Below are positions 19,474 through 30,667 of a stretch of DNA of 64,000 bases, one piece after another (the first letter of the stretch is position 1; every line of letters starts with the position of its first letter). Under the pieces are notes generated by a model. The model worked only from the letters and a program-made list of their open reading frames with translations, did no database searches and was not told where the DNA came from. The stretch comes from Methanobacteriales archaeon HGW-Methanobacteriales-1 (lineage in GTDB: Archaea > Methanobacteriota > Methanobacteria > Methanobacteriales > Methanobacteriaceae). The translations under genes and the position numbers were made by a program. The stretch covers positions 124,001 through 188,000 of the forward strand of contig PGYO01000001.1 in assembly GCA_002839705.1 (NCBI GenBank). The letters run 5' to 3'.

Positions 19474-20439
19474 ATGCAATCTGTAGCTTCTGCACCGGGA
19501 AAGGCCATTCTTTTTGGTGAGCATGCTGTTGTTTTTGGTAAACCAGCTATTGCTTTCGCAGTTGATAGAAGGGCCACCATAACCATAAAGAAAGGAAGTA
19601 TAGATACTACTTTTGATTCTCCTATTTTAAATCTAAAAGCAGAACTTGACTTGATTGAGGGGAATATAAAGTTAATTAAAGGCCATTCAGGTATTGTGAA
19701 ATATGTTCTTGAGGCTGTTTTAAAACGGCATGATGGATCACCTATTGATATAATATTGGATATGGAAATGCCTATTGGAGCAGGACTAGGATCCTCAGCT
19801 GCAGTTACGGTGGCCACTCTAGCTGCTCTGGAGAATTATCATCAAAGAGATATTTCTGTTTCTAAAATTGCTAAAATGGCTCATGAAATTGAGATTAAAG
19901 TTCAAAGATCAGCTAGTCCTCTTGATACTACAATTAGTGCATTTGGTGGTATAATTTATCTATCGGAACATTCTGAAGTTATTCCTTTGAAATTAGATTT
20001 AGAAGATTCCATGGTGATTGGTTATACTTCCAGCAGAGGCAACACCGGTGAAATGGTTGCTGGTGTAAAAAAAAGAAGAGATTTAAATCCAGAAATTATG
20101 GATCCCGTCATTGATTCTATAGGAAATATTACAAATAAAGCAAAATCTTTACTTAACCTGGAAAACTTAAGTAATGAGAAAATGGAAGCATTGGGAGAAT
20201 TAATGAATATTAATCATGGCCTTCTTGATGCTATAGGAGTAAATACTCTTGAACTCTCAGATATGGTTTATATTGCTCGTAAAGCTGGAGCTATAGGATC
20301 TAAAATTACAGGTGCTGGTGGTGGGGGCAGTATAATTGCTTTGTGTAATGGTGATGGGGAGCGGGTTCTTCTTGAATTGAAAAAAAAGGAAAATGCCATA
20401 AAAGCTGATTTTTCAAGAAAAGGCATAATAATCCATTAA
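19474..20439 (+). CDS. mvk: Mevalonate kinase
   Basis: Phosphorylates mevalonate in archaeal lipid precursor synthesis. GHMP-kinase motifs are clear: SAPGKAILFGEHAVV at the start, GAGLGSSAAVTVA in the middle and GSKITGAGGGGS near the C-terminus. I place the start at ATG 19474 (MQSVASAPGK), because the in-frame 18 codons upstream encode an unrelated hydrophobic stretch. No Shine-Dalgarno is evident, so the mRNA may be leaderless. Confidence 0.95.
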   Translation: MQSVASAPGKAILFGEHAVVFGKPAIAFAVDRRATITIKKGSIDTTFDSPILNLKAELDLIEGNIKLIKGHSGIVKYVLEAVLKRHDGSPIDIILDMEMPIGAGLGSSAAVTVATLAALENYHQRDISVSKIAKMAHEIEIKVQRSASPLDTTISAFGGIIYLSEHSEVIPLKLDLEDSMVIGYTSSRGNTGEMVAGVKKRRDLNPEIMDPVIDSIGNITNKAKSLLNLENLSNEKMEALGELMNINHGLLDAIGVNTLELSDMVYIARKAGAIGSKITGAGGGGSIIALCNGDGERVLLELKKKENAIKADFSRKGIIIH

Positions 20440-20585
20440 ATTAAGATGTTTAATTTACTTATATACTGAAATAGTTAATAGGATGAAATATTTGAATAAT
20501 ATTCAAGAATATTTAATTAATATTGTAATATCTACATATAATGTCCATTAAAACAATTATAGTTTATATACTTAAGGTGCAAATT

Positions 20586-21404
20586 ATGATGATTTTAAAG
20601 CTTGGTGGAAGTATAATTACTGAAAAAGGCGCTAAAACGCCCACTATAAATAATAAAAATCTCAAAAGAATATCTAAAGAAATTAAAAATGCTTTAAATC
20701 ATCTTAATATCAATGATTTTAATGGATTAATTATTGTTCATGGTGCAGGGTCCTTTGGACATCCATTTGCCAGTGAATATAAAATTGGAAATACAATTTC
20801 CAGTGAAGCAGAATTTGAAAAAAAGAAAATTGGATTTTCTTTAACTCAAAAATGGGTTAAAAAATTAAATAGTATAGTATGTGATGCTCTCATTGAAGAA
20901 GGGATTTCTGTAGTATCTATACAACCTTCTTCATTTATAATTACTAGAAATAAAAGAATTGAACTAGCAGATTTAGACATAATAAAAAAATATCTTGAAA
21001 ATGGTTTTGTTCCAGTTATATATGGAGATGTAGTTTCTGATTTAGAAGAAACTATTAAAATGGCTGTGGTTTCTGGAGACCAAATCATAAATTATCTTGC
21101 CAAAAATTTAAGGCCTGAAAGAGTTATTTTAGGTACAGACGTAGATGGAGTATATAATAAAAATCCTAAAAAATACTCAGATGCTGAATTAATTTCAGAG
21201 CTTAGTTCATTAAAAGACCTAGAATCACTAGATTCCACCACAAATATTGATGTCACTGGAGGTATGGTTGGAAAAATTAAAGAACTTTTAGAACTAGCTG
21301 AACTGGGAATAAAATCAGAGATTATTAATGCTGAACACGAAAATATTGTTAAAAACGCATTGTCTGGTGAAAAAGTTCTGGGAACTACTATAAGAAAGAA
21401 ATAA
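20586..21404 (+). CDS. ipk: Isopentenyl phosphate kinase
   Basis: Phosphorylates isopentenyl phosphate to IPP, the step that marks the archaeal variant of the mevalonate pathway. Amino acid kinase fold with ILKLGGSIITEK at the N-terminus and IVHGAGSFGHP carrying the catalytic histidine. ATG 20586 follows TTAAGGTG with good spacing; the frame extends 15 codons upstream without family similarity. It follows mevalonate kinase, as in related methanogens. Confidence 0.94.
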   Translation: MMILKLGGSIITEKGAKTPTINNKNLKRISKEIKNALNHLNINDFNGLIIVHGAGSFGHPFASEYKIGNTISSEAEFEKKKIGFSLTQKWVKKLNSIVCDALIEEGISVVSIQPSSFIITRNKRIELADLDIIKKYLENGFVPVIYGDVVSDLEETIKMAVVSGDQIINYLAKNLRPERVILGTDVDGVYNKNPKKYSDAELISELSSLKDLESLDSTTNIDVTGGMVGKIKELLELAELGIKSEIINAEHENIVKNALSGEKVLGTTIRKK

Positions 21405-21848
21405 ACAGCTTAAAATATTAAATTAGATATATAATTAATATAATAAATTTGCTTAAAATTATTTAATAATGCTTTAAATTCTTTATTAAAAGTTCATGAT
21501 TATTAATTTCAATTTAAATTAGCATCAATGTTAATATAATTACTCAATTAAAATTATACTTAAGAAAAATAAAAATAACACAAAAATAATCAATATTATA
21601 TATTAAGTGTTACTAAATAATTTAAACGATCAATGAATATCACAAATAATTCTTAATATTCTGATAAAAACATAATTATCGCATAAAACATTAATTTGGT
21701 GGTAATAAATACCAAAAAAATCCCTATTAATTTGAAATGTTTATAAAAGTATTTAAAATTGTCTGGATTAGTTTGGGCTTTATTATTCCTGATTATTTAA
21801 ACGATTATTTAATAAATCACAAATGATTAATTACAAAGGGACGTTAAA
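21405..21848 (+). other. 444-base AT-rich gap before the IPP isomerase gene
   Basis: No gene found in either direction. A short hairpin GGTA-ATAAA-TACC lies near 21702-21714, and TTTATAAAAGTATTTAAAA near 21740-21758 could serve as a TATA region for the isomerase-RNase J-prenyltransferase group. Confidence 0.4.
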
Positions 21849-22901
21849 ATGATTTCAGATAGGAAGTTGGAACATTTATTACTATGCGCGCACTGCGATG
21901 TGCAGTATAAGAATAAAAAAACAGGGTTTAATGATATAGAATTTATTCATAGAGCATTGCCCGAATTAAACAAAGAAAAAATTGACTTAAGTACCGAGAT
22001 TTTAGGAAAAGAACTAAATTCTCCCATAATTATTTCTGCAATGACTGGTGGCCATCCATCAGCTTTACCATTAAATAGAGAATTAGCTAAAGCAGTTGAT
22101 AAATTAGGTATTGGTATGGGTTTAGGAAGCCAGAGAGCTGCTATTGAAAATCCAGAACTTATTAATACTTATGATGTGGCCAGAAAAGAAGCACCTTCTT
22201 CCCTTTTAGTTGGGAATATAGGGGCTCCTCAAATAGAATATGCACATCAAGCAGTTGAAATGATTGATGCTGATGCTTTGGCAGTTCACTTAAATCCTTT
22301 ACAAGAATCTATTCAGCCTGAAGGTGATATAGATGCCACTGGATTTTTAGATTCTATTGGAGAAATAGTAAAAACGGTAGATGTTCCAGTAATTGCTAAA
22401 GAAACCGGAGCTGGAATTTCCTTTGAAGACGCAGTACTTTTAGAAAAAAAAGGTGTTGATGCTATAGATGTGGCCGGTTCTGGAGGAACCAGTTGGGCTG
22501 CAGTGGAAACTTACCGCGCTGATGATACTTATATGGGTGATTTATATTGGGATTGGGGAATACCTACAGTCGTTAGTACGGTGGAAGTAACTCAGTCAGT
22601 TAATATTCCAGTATTATCTTCTGGAGGAATAAGGAGTGGCTTAGATGCTGCAAAAGCAATTGCTCTCGGAGCTGAATCTGTGGGAATTGCTTTACCTGTA
22701 TTAAAAGAAGCTTATATTGGTTATAAGGAAATAATAAATGTTATTGAAAGATTCCAAGAGTCTTTAAAAGTTGCTATGTTTCTTGTCGGAGCATCTAATT
22801 TAGAGGAATTAAAATCATCTAAATTAATTATAAGGGGCCAAACAAGAGAATGGTTACAAGAAAGGGGCTTTGATACACAAAAATACGCAAGGAGGTCATA
22901 A
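21849..22901 (+). CDS. fni: Type 2 isopentenyl-diphosphate delta-isomerase
   Basis: FMN- and NADPH-dependent isomerase that makes dimethylallyl diphosphate from IPP. The 350 residues carry the conserved [38 protein letters not shown] and [19 protein letters not shown] segments of the TIM-barrel family. AAAGGGACG precedes the ATG. One base separates its stop from the RNase J start. Confidence 0.96.
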   Translation: MISDRKLEHLLLCAHCDVQYKNKKTGFNDIEFIHRALPELNKEKIDLSTEILGKELNSPIIISAMTGGHPSALPLNRELAKAVDKLGIGMGLGSQRAAIENPELINTYDVARKEAPSSLLVGNIGAPQIEYAHQAVEMIDADALAVHLNPLQESIQPEGDIDATGFLDSIGEIVKTVDVPVIAKETGAGISFEDAVLLEKKGVDAIDVAGSGGTSWAAVETYRADDTYMGDLYWDWGIPTVVSTVEVTQSVNIPVLSSGGIRSGLDAAKAIALGAESVGIALPVLKEAYIGYKEIINVIERFQESLKVAMFLVGASNLEELKSSKLIIRGQTREWLQERGFDTQKYARRS

Positions 22902-22902
22902 C

Positions 22903-24252
22903 GTGAGCGTAGAAGTTATTGCTATCGGTGGATATGAAGAAATAGGAAAGAACATGTCTGCTGTGAAGGTAGGAGACGATGTAGTAATATTTGACATGGG
23001 AATCCACCTGGACCGATTACACATTCATGAAGATACTGATATATCACGGATGCATAGTTTAGATTTAATTGAAAGAGGGGTTATTCCAGATGATACTCTG
23101 ATGAAAGATGTCGATGGAAAGGTAAGGGCTATTGTATTTACCCACGGGCATCTGGATCACATTGGTGCGGTAGCCAAGTTGGCCCATAGATATGGGGCAC
23201 CCATTATTGCTACACCTTATACTCTAGCACTTTTAGAGAGAACTATCAAAGGAGAAAAGAAATTTAGTGTTTCCAACAGGTTACAGGTTTTAAATGCTGG
23301 TGAGAAATGTCAAATATCTCCGGACATAACCTTGGAGTTTATTAATGCTACTCACAGTATTCCTCAGGCAGTTATGGCAGCTTTGCATACTTCTGAAGGA
23401 ATAGTGGTATATGCGAATGACTTTAAATTTGATAATCACCAGAAAATATCTTCTCCACCAGACTACAGTCGGCTAAGAGAACTGGGACGAAAAGGAGTTC
23501 TAGCACTCATAGTAGAGACTACAAGAGCAGCAGAGATGCAAGAAGTAAAGACGCACTCTGAAAAAGTAGCTAAAATGGTCTTAGAGGATATTATGTTAGG
23601 TCCAATGGAAGAAAAGGAGGGAATGGTGGTCACCACTTTTTCTTCACATATTGAGCGAATTCAAGCCATTAGTGATATAGCAAGCCAGAGCGATCGTCAA
23701 ATGCTACTTTTAGGCCGTTCTATGGAAAGATACTGCTCTCTAGCAGAGACTATGGGCATTCTTAAACTTCCTGCTAATGCAAGTATTTATGGAAGTCCTA
23801 AATCTGTAAGCAAGGCGCTTGCGCGGGCAGAAGATAAAAGAGAAGATTATTTATTAATTACAACCGGTCACCAGGGAGAACCTGATGCATTACTACCTCG
23901 TATTGCTAATGCAAAAACTCAATTTAATATTCAAAGAGGAGACAATGTAGTAATATCTGCTCCGGTTATTCCTAATCCTATGAATATAGCAAATAGAAAT
24001 CTTATGGAAAGACGTTTAGGTTCTAGTGGGGCCAGAATATACAGCAATGCTCACGTTTCAGGGCATGCTGGAAGAGAGGATCACCGGGACTTTATAAGGA
24101 TGTTAAACCCAGTACATATCATTCCATCACATGGAGATCTTCATATGTTATCTGCTTATGCAGAACTTGCTGAAGAAGAAGGGTATAAAATGGGTAATGA
24201 TGTTCACGTACTTAGAAATGGACAAGCACAAGTTTTTGATGGAGGGGTTTGA
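22903..24252 (+). CDS. rnj: Archaeal ribonuclease J (metallo-beta-lactamase/beta-CASP)
   Basis: 5'-3' exoribonuclease of the beta-CASP family. The 449 residues contain the metal motif [12 protein letters not shown] and the later [13 protein letters not shown] and IPSHGD segments. GTG 22903 is the start, with AAGGAGGT at 22889-22896; an upstream in-frame TTG inside the isomerase gene has no binding site. The stop overlaps the next start (TGATG), so translation of the prenyltransferase is coupled. Confidence 0.94.
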   Translation: MSVEVIAIGGYEEIGKNMSAVKVGDDVVIFDMGIHLDRLHIHEDTDISRMHSLDLIERGVIPDDTLMKDVDGKVRAIVFTHGHLDHIGAVAKLAHRYGAPIIATPYTLALLERTIKGEKKFSVSNRLQVLNAGEKCQISPDITLEFINATHSIPQAVMAALHTSEGIVVYANDFKFDNHQKISSPPDYSRLRELGRKGVLALIVETTRAAEMQEVKTHSEKVAKMVLEDIMLGPMEEKEGMVVTTFSSHIERIQAISDIASQSDRQMLLLGRSMERYCSLAETMGILKLPANASIYGSPKSVSKALARAEDKREDYLLITTGHQGEPDALLPRIANAKTQFNIQRGDNVVISAPVIPNPMNIANRNLMERRLGSSGARIYSNAHVSGHAGREDHRDFIRMLNPVHIIPSHGDLHMLSAYAELAEEEGYKMGNDVHVLRNGQAQVFDGGV

Positions 24253-25241
24253 TGAGTGAAGTAATCAAAATTCTAAAAAAATATTCTGCAAGCATTGATC
24301 ATGAAATTGAAGAAGCATTATCAACAATTAATCCAAAGGCACTTCGTGATTCATCAAATCACCTTACAAGCGCTGGCGGGAAAAAAATAAGGCCGTCACT
24401 TGCAGTTTTAAGTTGCCAAGCTGTTGGCGGAAAATCAGAATATGCTTTAAAAACAGCAGCAGCAATAGAATTGATCCATACTTTTTCATTGATTCATGAT
24501 GATATAATGGACAAAGATGACATGCGCAGAGGAGAACCATCAGTACATGTTCTTTGGGGCGAACCTATGGCTATTTTAGCAGGGGACACTCTTTTTTCTA
24601 AGGCATTTGAAACAGTTATCAGGACAAAAATTGATGATTCATCTTATAAGCGAGTTAATGAAGCTTTAGCAGTAGTGGTTGATTCATGTATAAAAATATG
24701 TGAAGGTCAAGCTTGTGATATGAGCTTTGAAGAGCAATTTGATGTTAAAGAGTCAGAATATATGGATATGATCTACAAAAAAACCGCTGCATTAATAGCT
24801 GCTGCTACTAAGGCCGGCGCTATTATGGGTGGAGGAAATCCTGATCAAGTGGATGCCTTATCCGAGTATGGTAGATTAATTGGTCTCTCCTTCCAGATAC
24901 AAGACGACTATTTGGACGTTATAAGTGATGAAGAATCATTAGGAAAACCTGTGGGCAGTGACATTGTTGAAGGAAAAATGACTTTAATGGTGGTTAAGGC
25001 ATTAGCCGAGGCTTCTCCAGAAGATAAAGAAACTCTAATTACTATTCTCAAAGAAAATAATCCTGATCGGGTAGATGAAGCCATAAGTATCTTTGAAAAA
25101 TATGGTTCCATTCAATATGCTCATGATTTGGCCCTGGATAATGTGAAGAAAGCGAAGGAACTACTCGATATATTGGATGATTCTGAAGCAAAAGATGCAC
25201 TTTTATTGATTGCTGATTTTGTTTTACAAAGACGGCATTAA
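24252..25241 (+). CDS. idsA: Short-chain isoprenyl (farnesyl/geranylgeranyl) diphosphate synthase
   Basis: Condenses IPP units into the C15/C20 chains used for archaeal ether lipids. The 329-residue product has the two aspartate-rich motifs (HDDIMD in the first half, QDDYLD in the second) and [12 protein letters not shown]. The start ATG 24252 overlaps the RNase J stop by one base. Chain length cannot be read with certainty; this family in Methanobacteriales is bifunctional. Confidence 0.94.
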   Translation: MSEVIKILKKYSASIDHEIEEALSTINPKALRDSSNHLTSAGGKKIRPSLAVLSCQAVGGKSEYALKTAAAIELIHTFSLIHDDIMDKDDMRRGEPSVHVLWGEPMAILAGDTLFSKAFETVIRTKIDDSSYKRVNEALAVVVDSCIKICEGQACDMSFEEQFDVKESEYMDMIYKKTAALIAAATKAGAIMGGGNPDQVDALSEYGRLIGLSFQIQDDYLDVISDEESLGKPVGSDIVEGKMTLMVVKALAEASPEDKETLITILKENNPDRVDEAISIFEKYGSIQYAHDLALDNVKKAKELLDILDDSEAKDALLLIADFVLQRRH

Positions 25242-25577
25242 AATAATTAATAATAAATTGTTGCATTATAATTAATTTAAGAAGATTTAATCAGAATAAT
25301 TTATTCAGAGATAAAATAATCACAGTATTCTAAAAATTAGACAATTAGTTTAAATTATTGAATTTTCTTAAATTTTATTAATTCTTATTTAAAAGTTTTA
25401 AATTATATATTTTATATTTTAATTATATTCAATTTATTATATCGGATATTAATTAAAGTCAGATTTCTAACGAATTACTGTTCCAATCAGGCAACATAAT
25501 TAATTGACCTGCAAGGAATTTATATTCTGGGTTATTTTCAATATTTAAAGATAGAAATCTATTCAATGGGTGGTTCT
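25242..25577 (+). other. 336-base AT-rich gap before gltX
   Basis: No gene, repeat or clear structure seen. It presumably carries the end of the isoprenoid operon and the gltX promoter. Confidence 0.4.
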
Positions 25578-27296
25578 ATGAGTGATTTAGAAAATGTGAT
25601 TTATAAATATTCTTTAATTAATGCAGTTAAACATAAGGGTAAGGCCAATGAGGGTGCTGTGGTTGGTTCAATAATGAGTTCTGAACCGGAACTCAGAAAA
25701 GAATCCAAAAAAATTGTTCCCCTAGCAAAATCAGTAGTTGAAAAAGTCAATTCCATGAGCTTTGAAGATCAATCATTGGAACTTGAAAAATTAGGTGGAA
25801 AAGTAGAAGAAAAAAAGAAAACTGAGGAAAAGGGCCTAATTGATCTACCTGAACCTCATAAAAATGTTGTTTTAAGATTTGCCCCTAATCCAAGCGGACC
25901 GCTACATATTGGTCATGCCAGGGCAGCTGTTTTAAACCATGAATATGCAAAGCGGTACAATGGTAAATTAGTACTGCGTATTGAAGATACAGATCCACGT
26001 AGAGTTTACATGGATGCTTATGAAATGATTCCTGAAGATCTGGCCTGGATGGGTGTTGAATATCAGGAAACATTTATTCAAAGTGATAGAATTTCTATAT
26101 ACTATGATTATGCAAAAAAACTCATTGAATTGGGCCAGGCTTATATGTGCTCCTGTGATGGGGGAGAATTCAAGAAGTTAAAGGATAATTGTCAGCCTTG
26201 TCCCTGCAGGGACTCTTCTATAAAAGAAAATCTTAAATTTTGGGAAGAAATGTTCAATATGGATGAAGGTGACGCTGTTTTAAGAGTTAAAACTGATATA
26301 AATCATAAAAACCCCGCGATTCGAGATTGGGTTGCTATGAGGATTGTAGATGCTGAACATCCTAGAATCGGTTTTAAATACAAAATTTATCCTATGATGA
26401 ATTTTTCAGTGGCTGTAGATGATCATTTAATGGGCGTAACTCATGTTTTAAGAGGAAAAGACCATTTGGCCAATTCGGAAAAACAATCTTATCTTTACAA
26501 TCACTTTGGATGGGAAATTCCAGTATTTATTCACTACGGACGACTTAAAATGGATGATGTGGCCTTAAGTACTTCACAAGCCCTCAGTGGAATTGAAGAA
26601 GGAAAATATTGGGGATGGGATGACCCTCGTTTAGGAACTATTAGGGCTATTGCCCGAAGAGGAATCACTCCAGATTCCATTCAGGAATTAATGAAGGAAA
26701 TTGGGACTAAAATTTCTGATTCAATTATAAGTTGGAAAAAAGTTTATGGATTAAACCGTAATATCCTTGAGGAAACTGCAAATCGTTATTTCTTCGTGTG
26801 GAATCCAAAGAGAGTCACTATCCAAGATGTTCCAGATAACGCATGTCAGACTATTGAAAGACCGCTCCATCCTGACTTTTTAGAGAGAGGAGAACGGAAT
26901 TTATCATTTAATGGTGAAGTTTATTTGTCACAAGATGATTTAAAATCTGGAAATTCACAAAAACATGAATCTGAAATTAAAGCTGGAAACGATGGAAAAA
27001 TCTTAAGATTAATGGATGCCGTAAATGTTTCTCTCAATGGTGAAAATGTTATCTATCACAGCCAATCATTTGAAGAAGCCCGTTCTATAAAGGCCCAAGT
27101 GGTTCAATGGGTTCCTGCTGATGATAATATTTCTGCAGAAGTGGTAATGCCGGATGCAAGCATTGTTGAAGGCTTTTGTGAACCGGATTGCAGAAAACTT
27201 TCAGTAGATGATGAAGTCCAATTAGAAAGATTTGGATTTGCTCGGGTTGATGAAATAACATCAGAAAAGATAAAATTCTACTTCACCCATAAATAA
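25578..27296 (+). CDS. gltX: Glutamyl-tRNA synthetase, archaeal type
   Basis: Class I aminoacyl-tRNA synthetase charging tRNA-Glu and, in archaea, tRNA-Gln for later amidation. The 572 residues contain the HIGH signature (PSGPLHIGHARA, near residue 105), a cysteine cluster CSC..CQPCPC in the insertion, and the second signature as LSTSQ. ATG 25578 is chosen over 25566 because GGGTGGTT lies between them. The residue after LSTS is Gln where I expect Lys in archaeal relatives. Confidence 0.95.
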   Translation: MSDLENVIYKYSLINAVKHKGKANEGAVVGSIMSSEPELRKESKKIVPLAKSVVEKVNSMSFEDQSLELEKLGGKVEEKKKTEEKGLIDLPEPHKNVVLRFAPNPSGPLHIGHARAAVLNHEYAKRYNGKLVLRIEDTDPRRVYMDAYEMIPEDLAWMGVEYQETFIQSDRISIYYDYAKKLIELGQAYMCSCDGGEFKKLKDNCQPCPCRDSSIKENLKFWEEMFNMDEGDAVLRVKTDINHKNPAIRDWVAMRIVDAEHPRIGFKYKIYPMMNFSVAVDDHLMGVTHVLRGKDHLANSEKQSYLYNHFGWEIPVFIHYGRLKMDDVALSTSQALSGIEEGKYWGWDDPRLGTIRAIARRGITPDSIQELMKEIGTKISDSIISWKKVYGLNRNILEETANRYFFVWNPKRVTIQDVPDNACQTIERPLHPDFLERGERNLSFNGEVYLSQDDLKSGNSQKHESEIKAGNDGKILRLMDAVNVSLNGENVIYHSQSFEEARSIKAQVVQWVPADDNISAEVVMPDASIVEGFCEPDCRKLSVDDEVQLERFGFARVDEITSEKIKFYFTHK

Positions 27297-27399
27297 TTTC
27301 ATATTTATGAAGGATATTAATTTAAGATAAAATATTTAAATTTAATGTAATTTATCATTAAATTCACTAAAATAATATTAAAAAGGATAATGTGGTATT

Positions 27400-28635
27400 A
27401 TGCCAGTAAAAATAAATGAAAACTATTTATTGCTTAAAAGCAGCTATATATTCGCTGAAATTAATCAAAAAGTGAATAAATTCCAGGAAGAAAATCCAGA
27501 TGCACCTATTATTCGTATGGGGATAGGTGATGTAACCCGTCCTTTGCCTCAAGCAGTCATTAAAGAATTCCATAAAGCAGTGGATGAAATGGGTCATGGT
27601 GAGACTTTTATGGGTTATGGGCCTGAACAAGGTTATTCTTTTTTAATAAATGATATTATTGAAAATGATTTCTTACCAAGGGGCATAGAACTCTCTGAGG
27701 ACGAGGTTTTTGTGAGTGACGGTGCCAAGTGTGACACTGGTAACGTACAGGAAATATTTGGTCTGGACAATGTGATGGCTGTTACTGATCCTGTTTATCC
27801 GGTTTATGTGGAAACTAATGTGATGGCTGGTAGAACAGGCCCTATGGGTGAAGATGGAAGATATGAAAAGCTGGTTTATCTCCCTTGCACCGCGGAAAAT
27901 GATTTTGTGCCGGGGTTACCATCAAAACCAGTGGATTTGATTTACTTGTGTTTTCCTAACAACCCAACTGGAACCACATTAAATAAAAATCAAATGGCAA
28001 AATGGGTGAACTACGCTCGGGAAAACAAGGCTATAATTCTTTTTGATGCCGCTTATGAATCTTACATCACTGAAGATGACATTCCTCATAGTATTTATGA
28101 AATAGAAGGAGCCAAAGAGGTGGCCATAGAATTTAGAAGTTTCTCTAAAAACGCAGGATTCACTGGAACCAGATGTGCGTATACTGTAGTGCCTAAAGAA
28201 CTCATGGGATATGATGAAGAAGGTAATGCTCAGGCCATTAATCCTTTGTGGAATAGAAGGCAAACCACTAAATTCAATGGTGTTTCTTACCCAATCCAGA
28301 AAGCTGCAGCAGCAGTTTACACTCCCGAAGGACAAAAAGAAATTGATGAATCAATTGAATACTATATGAAAAATGCAGCCATCATCAGGAAAAGCTTAAT
28401 AGAAATCGGTTTGCAAGTTTACGGTGGTGTAAACTCTCCTTATATATGGGTTAAAACTCCAGAAGGCATGGATTCCTGGGGATTCTTTGATTTACTATTG
28501 ACTGAATCCAACGTAGTAGGAACTCCTGGTGTGGGTTTTGGCCCAAGTGGAGAAGGTTACTTCCGCATCACAGCATTTAATACTCTGGAAAATACAAAAG
28601 AAGCTATGGAACGGATTTCAAAATTATCCATCTAA
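27400..28635 (+). CDS. dapL: LL-diaminopimelate aminotransferase
   Basis: PLP enzyme making LL-diaminopimelate directly from tetrahydrodipicolinate in lysine synthesis. 411 residues; conserved [19 protein letters not shown] and the PLP-lysine region [16 protein letters not shown]. It ends the conserved plus-strand block. The next gene is convergent, with T-rich tracts between (28636-28660 and 28739-28756) suited to ending transcription both ways. Confidence 0.95.
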   Translation: MPVKINENYLLLKSSYIFAEINQKVNKFQEENPDAPIIRMGIGDVTRPLPQAVIKEFHKAVDEMGHGETFMGYGPEQGYSFLINDIIENDFLPRGIELSEDEVFVSDGAKCDTGNVQEIFGLDNVMAVTDPVYPVYVETNVMAGRTGPMGEDGRYEKLVYLPCTAENDFVPGLPSKPVDLIYLCFPNNPTGTTLNKNQMAKWVNYARENKAIILFDAAYESYITEDDIPHSIYEIEGAKEVAIEFRSFSKNAGFTGTRCAYTVVPKELMGYDEEGNAQAINPLWNRRQTTKFNGVSYPIQKAAAAVYTPEGQKEIDESIEYYMKNAAIIRKSLIEIGLQVYGGVNSPYIWVKTPEGMDSWGFFDLLLTESNVVGTPGVGFGPSGEGYFRITAFNTLENTKEAMERISKLSI

Positions 28636-28765
28636 ATTTTCTTTTTCTATTTTAAAAATTAAATGGTTTCATAAAAGTCTTTTTATGGAAATTACTTAGA
28701 TTATTATTTTTAAATTACTGGATCACATTTGGATTTTAAATTTTTTTATTATATATTATATTAGT

Positions 28766-30484
28766 TTAAATCCTATCTTCATAATTCACTTCTTTAAATT
28801 TGATTATAAATGAAGTTCCATGGGATGTATCAAGAATCAGATCTCCATTAATTTGTGTTATTAATGAATTTACAAGTAGTAAACCTAAAGACTTTGTATT
28901 TTTGTAATCTAATGATTCGGGAATTCCTATACCATTATCACTCACTTTAAGAGTAAAAAATTCTCCCTTTTTATAGAAATCAATTGTTATTTTACCTTTT
29001 TTTCCTTCAGGAAACGCATATTTGAATGCATTTGAAACAAGCTCGGTTAATATTAGGCCGCAGGGAATTGCAGTATCAATATTTACTTTAATTTTTTCGG
29101 CATTTATCTTCAGTTCAACAAGATTCGGGTCAGAAACATATGTTTTTAAAAGATCTAAGGATAAACTGTTAACGTATTCACCAAAATTAATACTAGAAAG
29201 GTTTTCTGATTGATAAAGTCGTTCATGTATCATGGACATAGATCTTACTCTATTTTGACTCTCTTTAAATATATCCGCAGCATCCGGATCCTTAATCTGT
29301 CGTGATTGTAAACTTAAAAGACTGGATATGATTTGCATGTTATTTTTGACCCGGTGGTGGATTTCTTTGAGAAGCACTTCTTTTTCTTCTAATGATTCTT
29401 TTATTTTTTCTTCTGCTTTAACTCGTTTTAAAATTTCATCTTCTGCAGCATTATAAAGATGGTTAATTTCTCTAAAAGAGATTATTTGTCGGATGATTAC
29501 TAATACAATAATCAGAGTTCCCATCCATATAACTTGCTCTAGATTGGTTAACTGATTCTGATGATAACTCCAGGCAAATGTCACATAAGCTAAAATTATC
29601 CAAATAAATGGTAAATAAGATGTCCATTCTGGTTGAATTACTTTTTCATCAGATTTATTTTTAGATTTATTCTGGATTTCCTTTTGTTTTTGAATAGAAT
29701 TATTGGCCTGAAGTATTCCGGCCAATCCTATAAGTAAAAATCCAGTTATCCAGCCAATATCTATCAAACTGCCTGATTCAAAAGTTCCTTGACTTGATTG
29801 ATAAATAAAAAATATATCACTAATTATTTGAAAAATTATCCCTGAAGCTAATAAAAATAATGGATTTTCTTTTATACTACTAATCCTACTATAAATCATG
29901 TTTAACAAAGCGAATAATAGCATAAAATCTAAAATAACGTAAGTTAAAGATACATATGTGGTGGGGATGTTTCCTTCTATATTTATGAACATGGGGACAA
30001 TTAGAAATGTCCACAATAATAATCCAGTAGTTATTACAACAACTGAAATATCTAAAATAATTTTTGATAGATCTAATCTGTTAAAACGAGCTTGGGGCAA
30101 TAAAAATATTCCTAAAACAAATAATGGATAATATGCTAAATAAAATATGTCAGAAATGGAAAAAATAGGACTTTGATTTAAATAAAGCTCAATATATCCC
30201 CATGAGATATCTCCAAGAGTAAAAAATAACTGTCCGATACCTAAAATAAACCAGGCCAAATATACTCTTTTTCCATATACTTTTGAAAGTTTGGCAGCGT
30301 ATAACAAACTAATTACTGCCAATAAATTTATTAGAGGAGTAATTATGTCGCTGAAAGCTGATTTAATATAAGTATCATCTCTAAAAAATAGGATGGTGAT
30401 TGTAAATATGATTAAAATTATTAGGGATAATATTGATGCACTTCTGAAAGAAATCGTTCCATCTCTATTTATTAAAATTGCCAT
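28766..30484 (-). CDS. Membrane-bound sensor histidine kinase (HisKA_2 type)
   Basis: 572 residues. The N-terminal half is a membrane domain of roughly nine helices up to about residue 330, with no large outer domain, so it may sense the membrane or a small ligand. A coiled linker leads to the phospho-acceptor helix LLKEIHHRVKNNMQIISSLL (HisKA_2), then the ATPase domain with LTELVSNAFKYAFPEGKKG, SDNGIGIPES and SLGLLLVNSLI. ATG 30484 is chosen because TTGGAGAG precedes it. No response regulator is adjacent, so its partner lies elsewhere. Confidence 0.92.
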   Translation of the reverse strand: MAILINRDGTISFRSASILSLIILIIFTITILFFRDDTYIKSAFSDIITPLINLLAVISLLYAAKLSKVYGKRVYLAWFILGIGQLFFTLGDISWGYIELYLNQSPIFSISDIFYLAYYPLFVLGIFLLPQARFNRLDLSKIILDISVVVITTGLLLWTFLIVPMFINIEGNIPTTYVSLTYVILDFMLLFALLNMIYSRISSIKENPLFLLASGIIFQIISDIFFIYQSSQGTFESGSLIDIGWITGFLLIGLAGILQANNSIQKQKEIQNKSKNKSDEKVIQPEWTSYLPFIWIILAYVTFAWSYHQNQLTNLEQVIWMGTLIIVLVIIRQIISFREINHLYNAAEDEILKRVKAEEKIKESLEEKEVLLKEIHHRVKNNMQIISSLLSLQSRQIKDPDAADIFKESQNRVRSMSMIHERLYQSENLSSINFGEYVNSLSLDLLKTYVSDPNLVELKINAEKIKVNIDTAIPCGLILTELVSNAFKYAFPEGKKGKITIDFYKKGEFFTLKVSDNGIGIPESLDYKNTKSLGLLLVNSLITQINGDLILDTSHGTSFIIKFKEVNYEDRI

Positions 30485-30667
30485 AAATTCTCTCCAAGAT
30501 TGCAAAAATTTTCTATTTTTAATATAAAATTAATTACTAAAAATGTCATTGATTGTAAATTTTAGTAAGGTTATATAAATAATAGATTAATAAAAGTCAA
30601 TTATTCGGATATAATACTTTGTTACTACTAATTATAAAATAAAATAAAAATTAATTAAAGTAATTTA

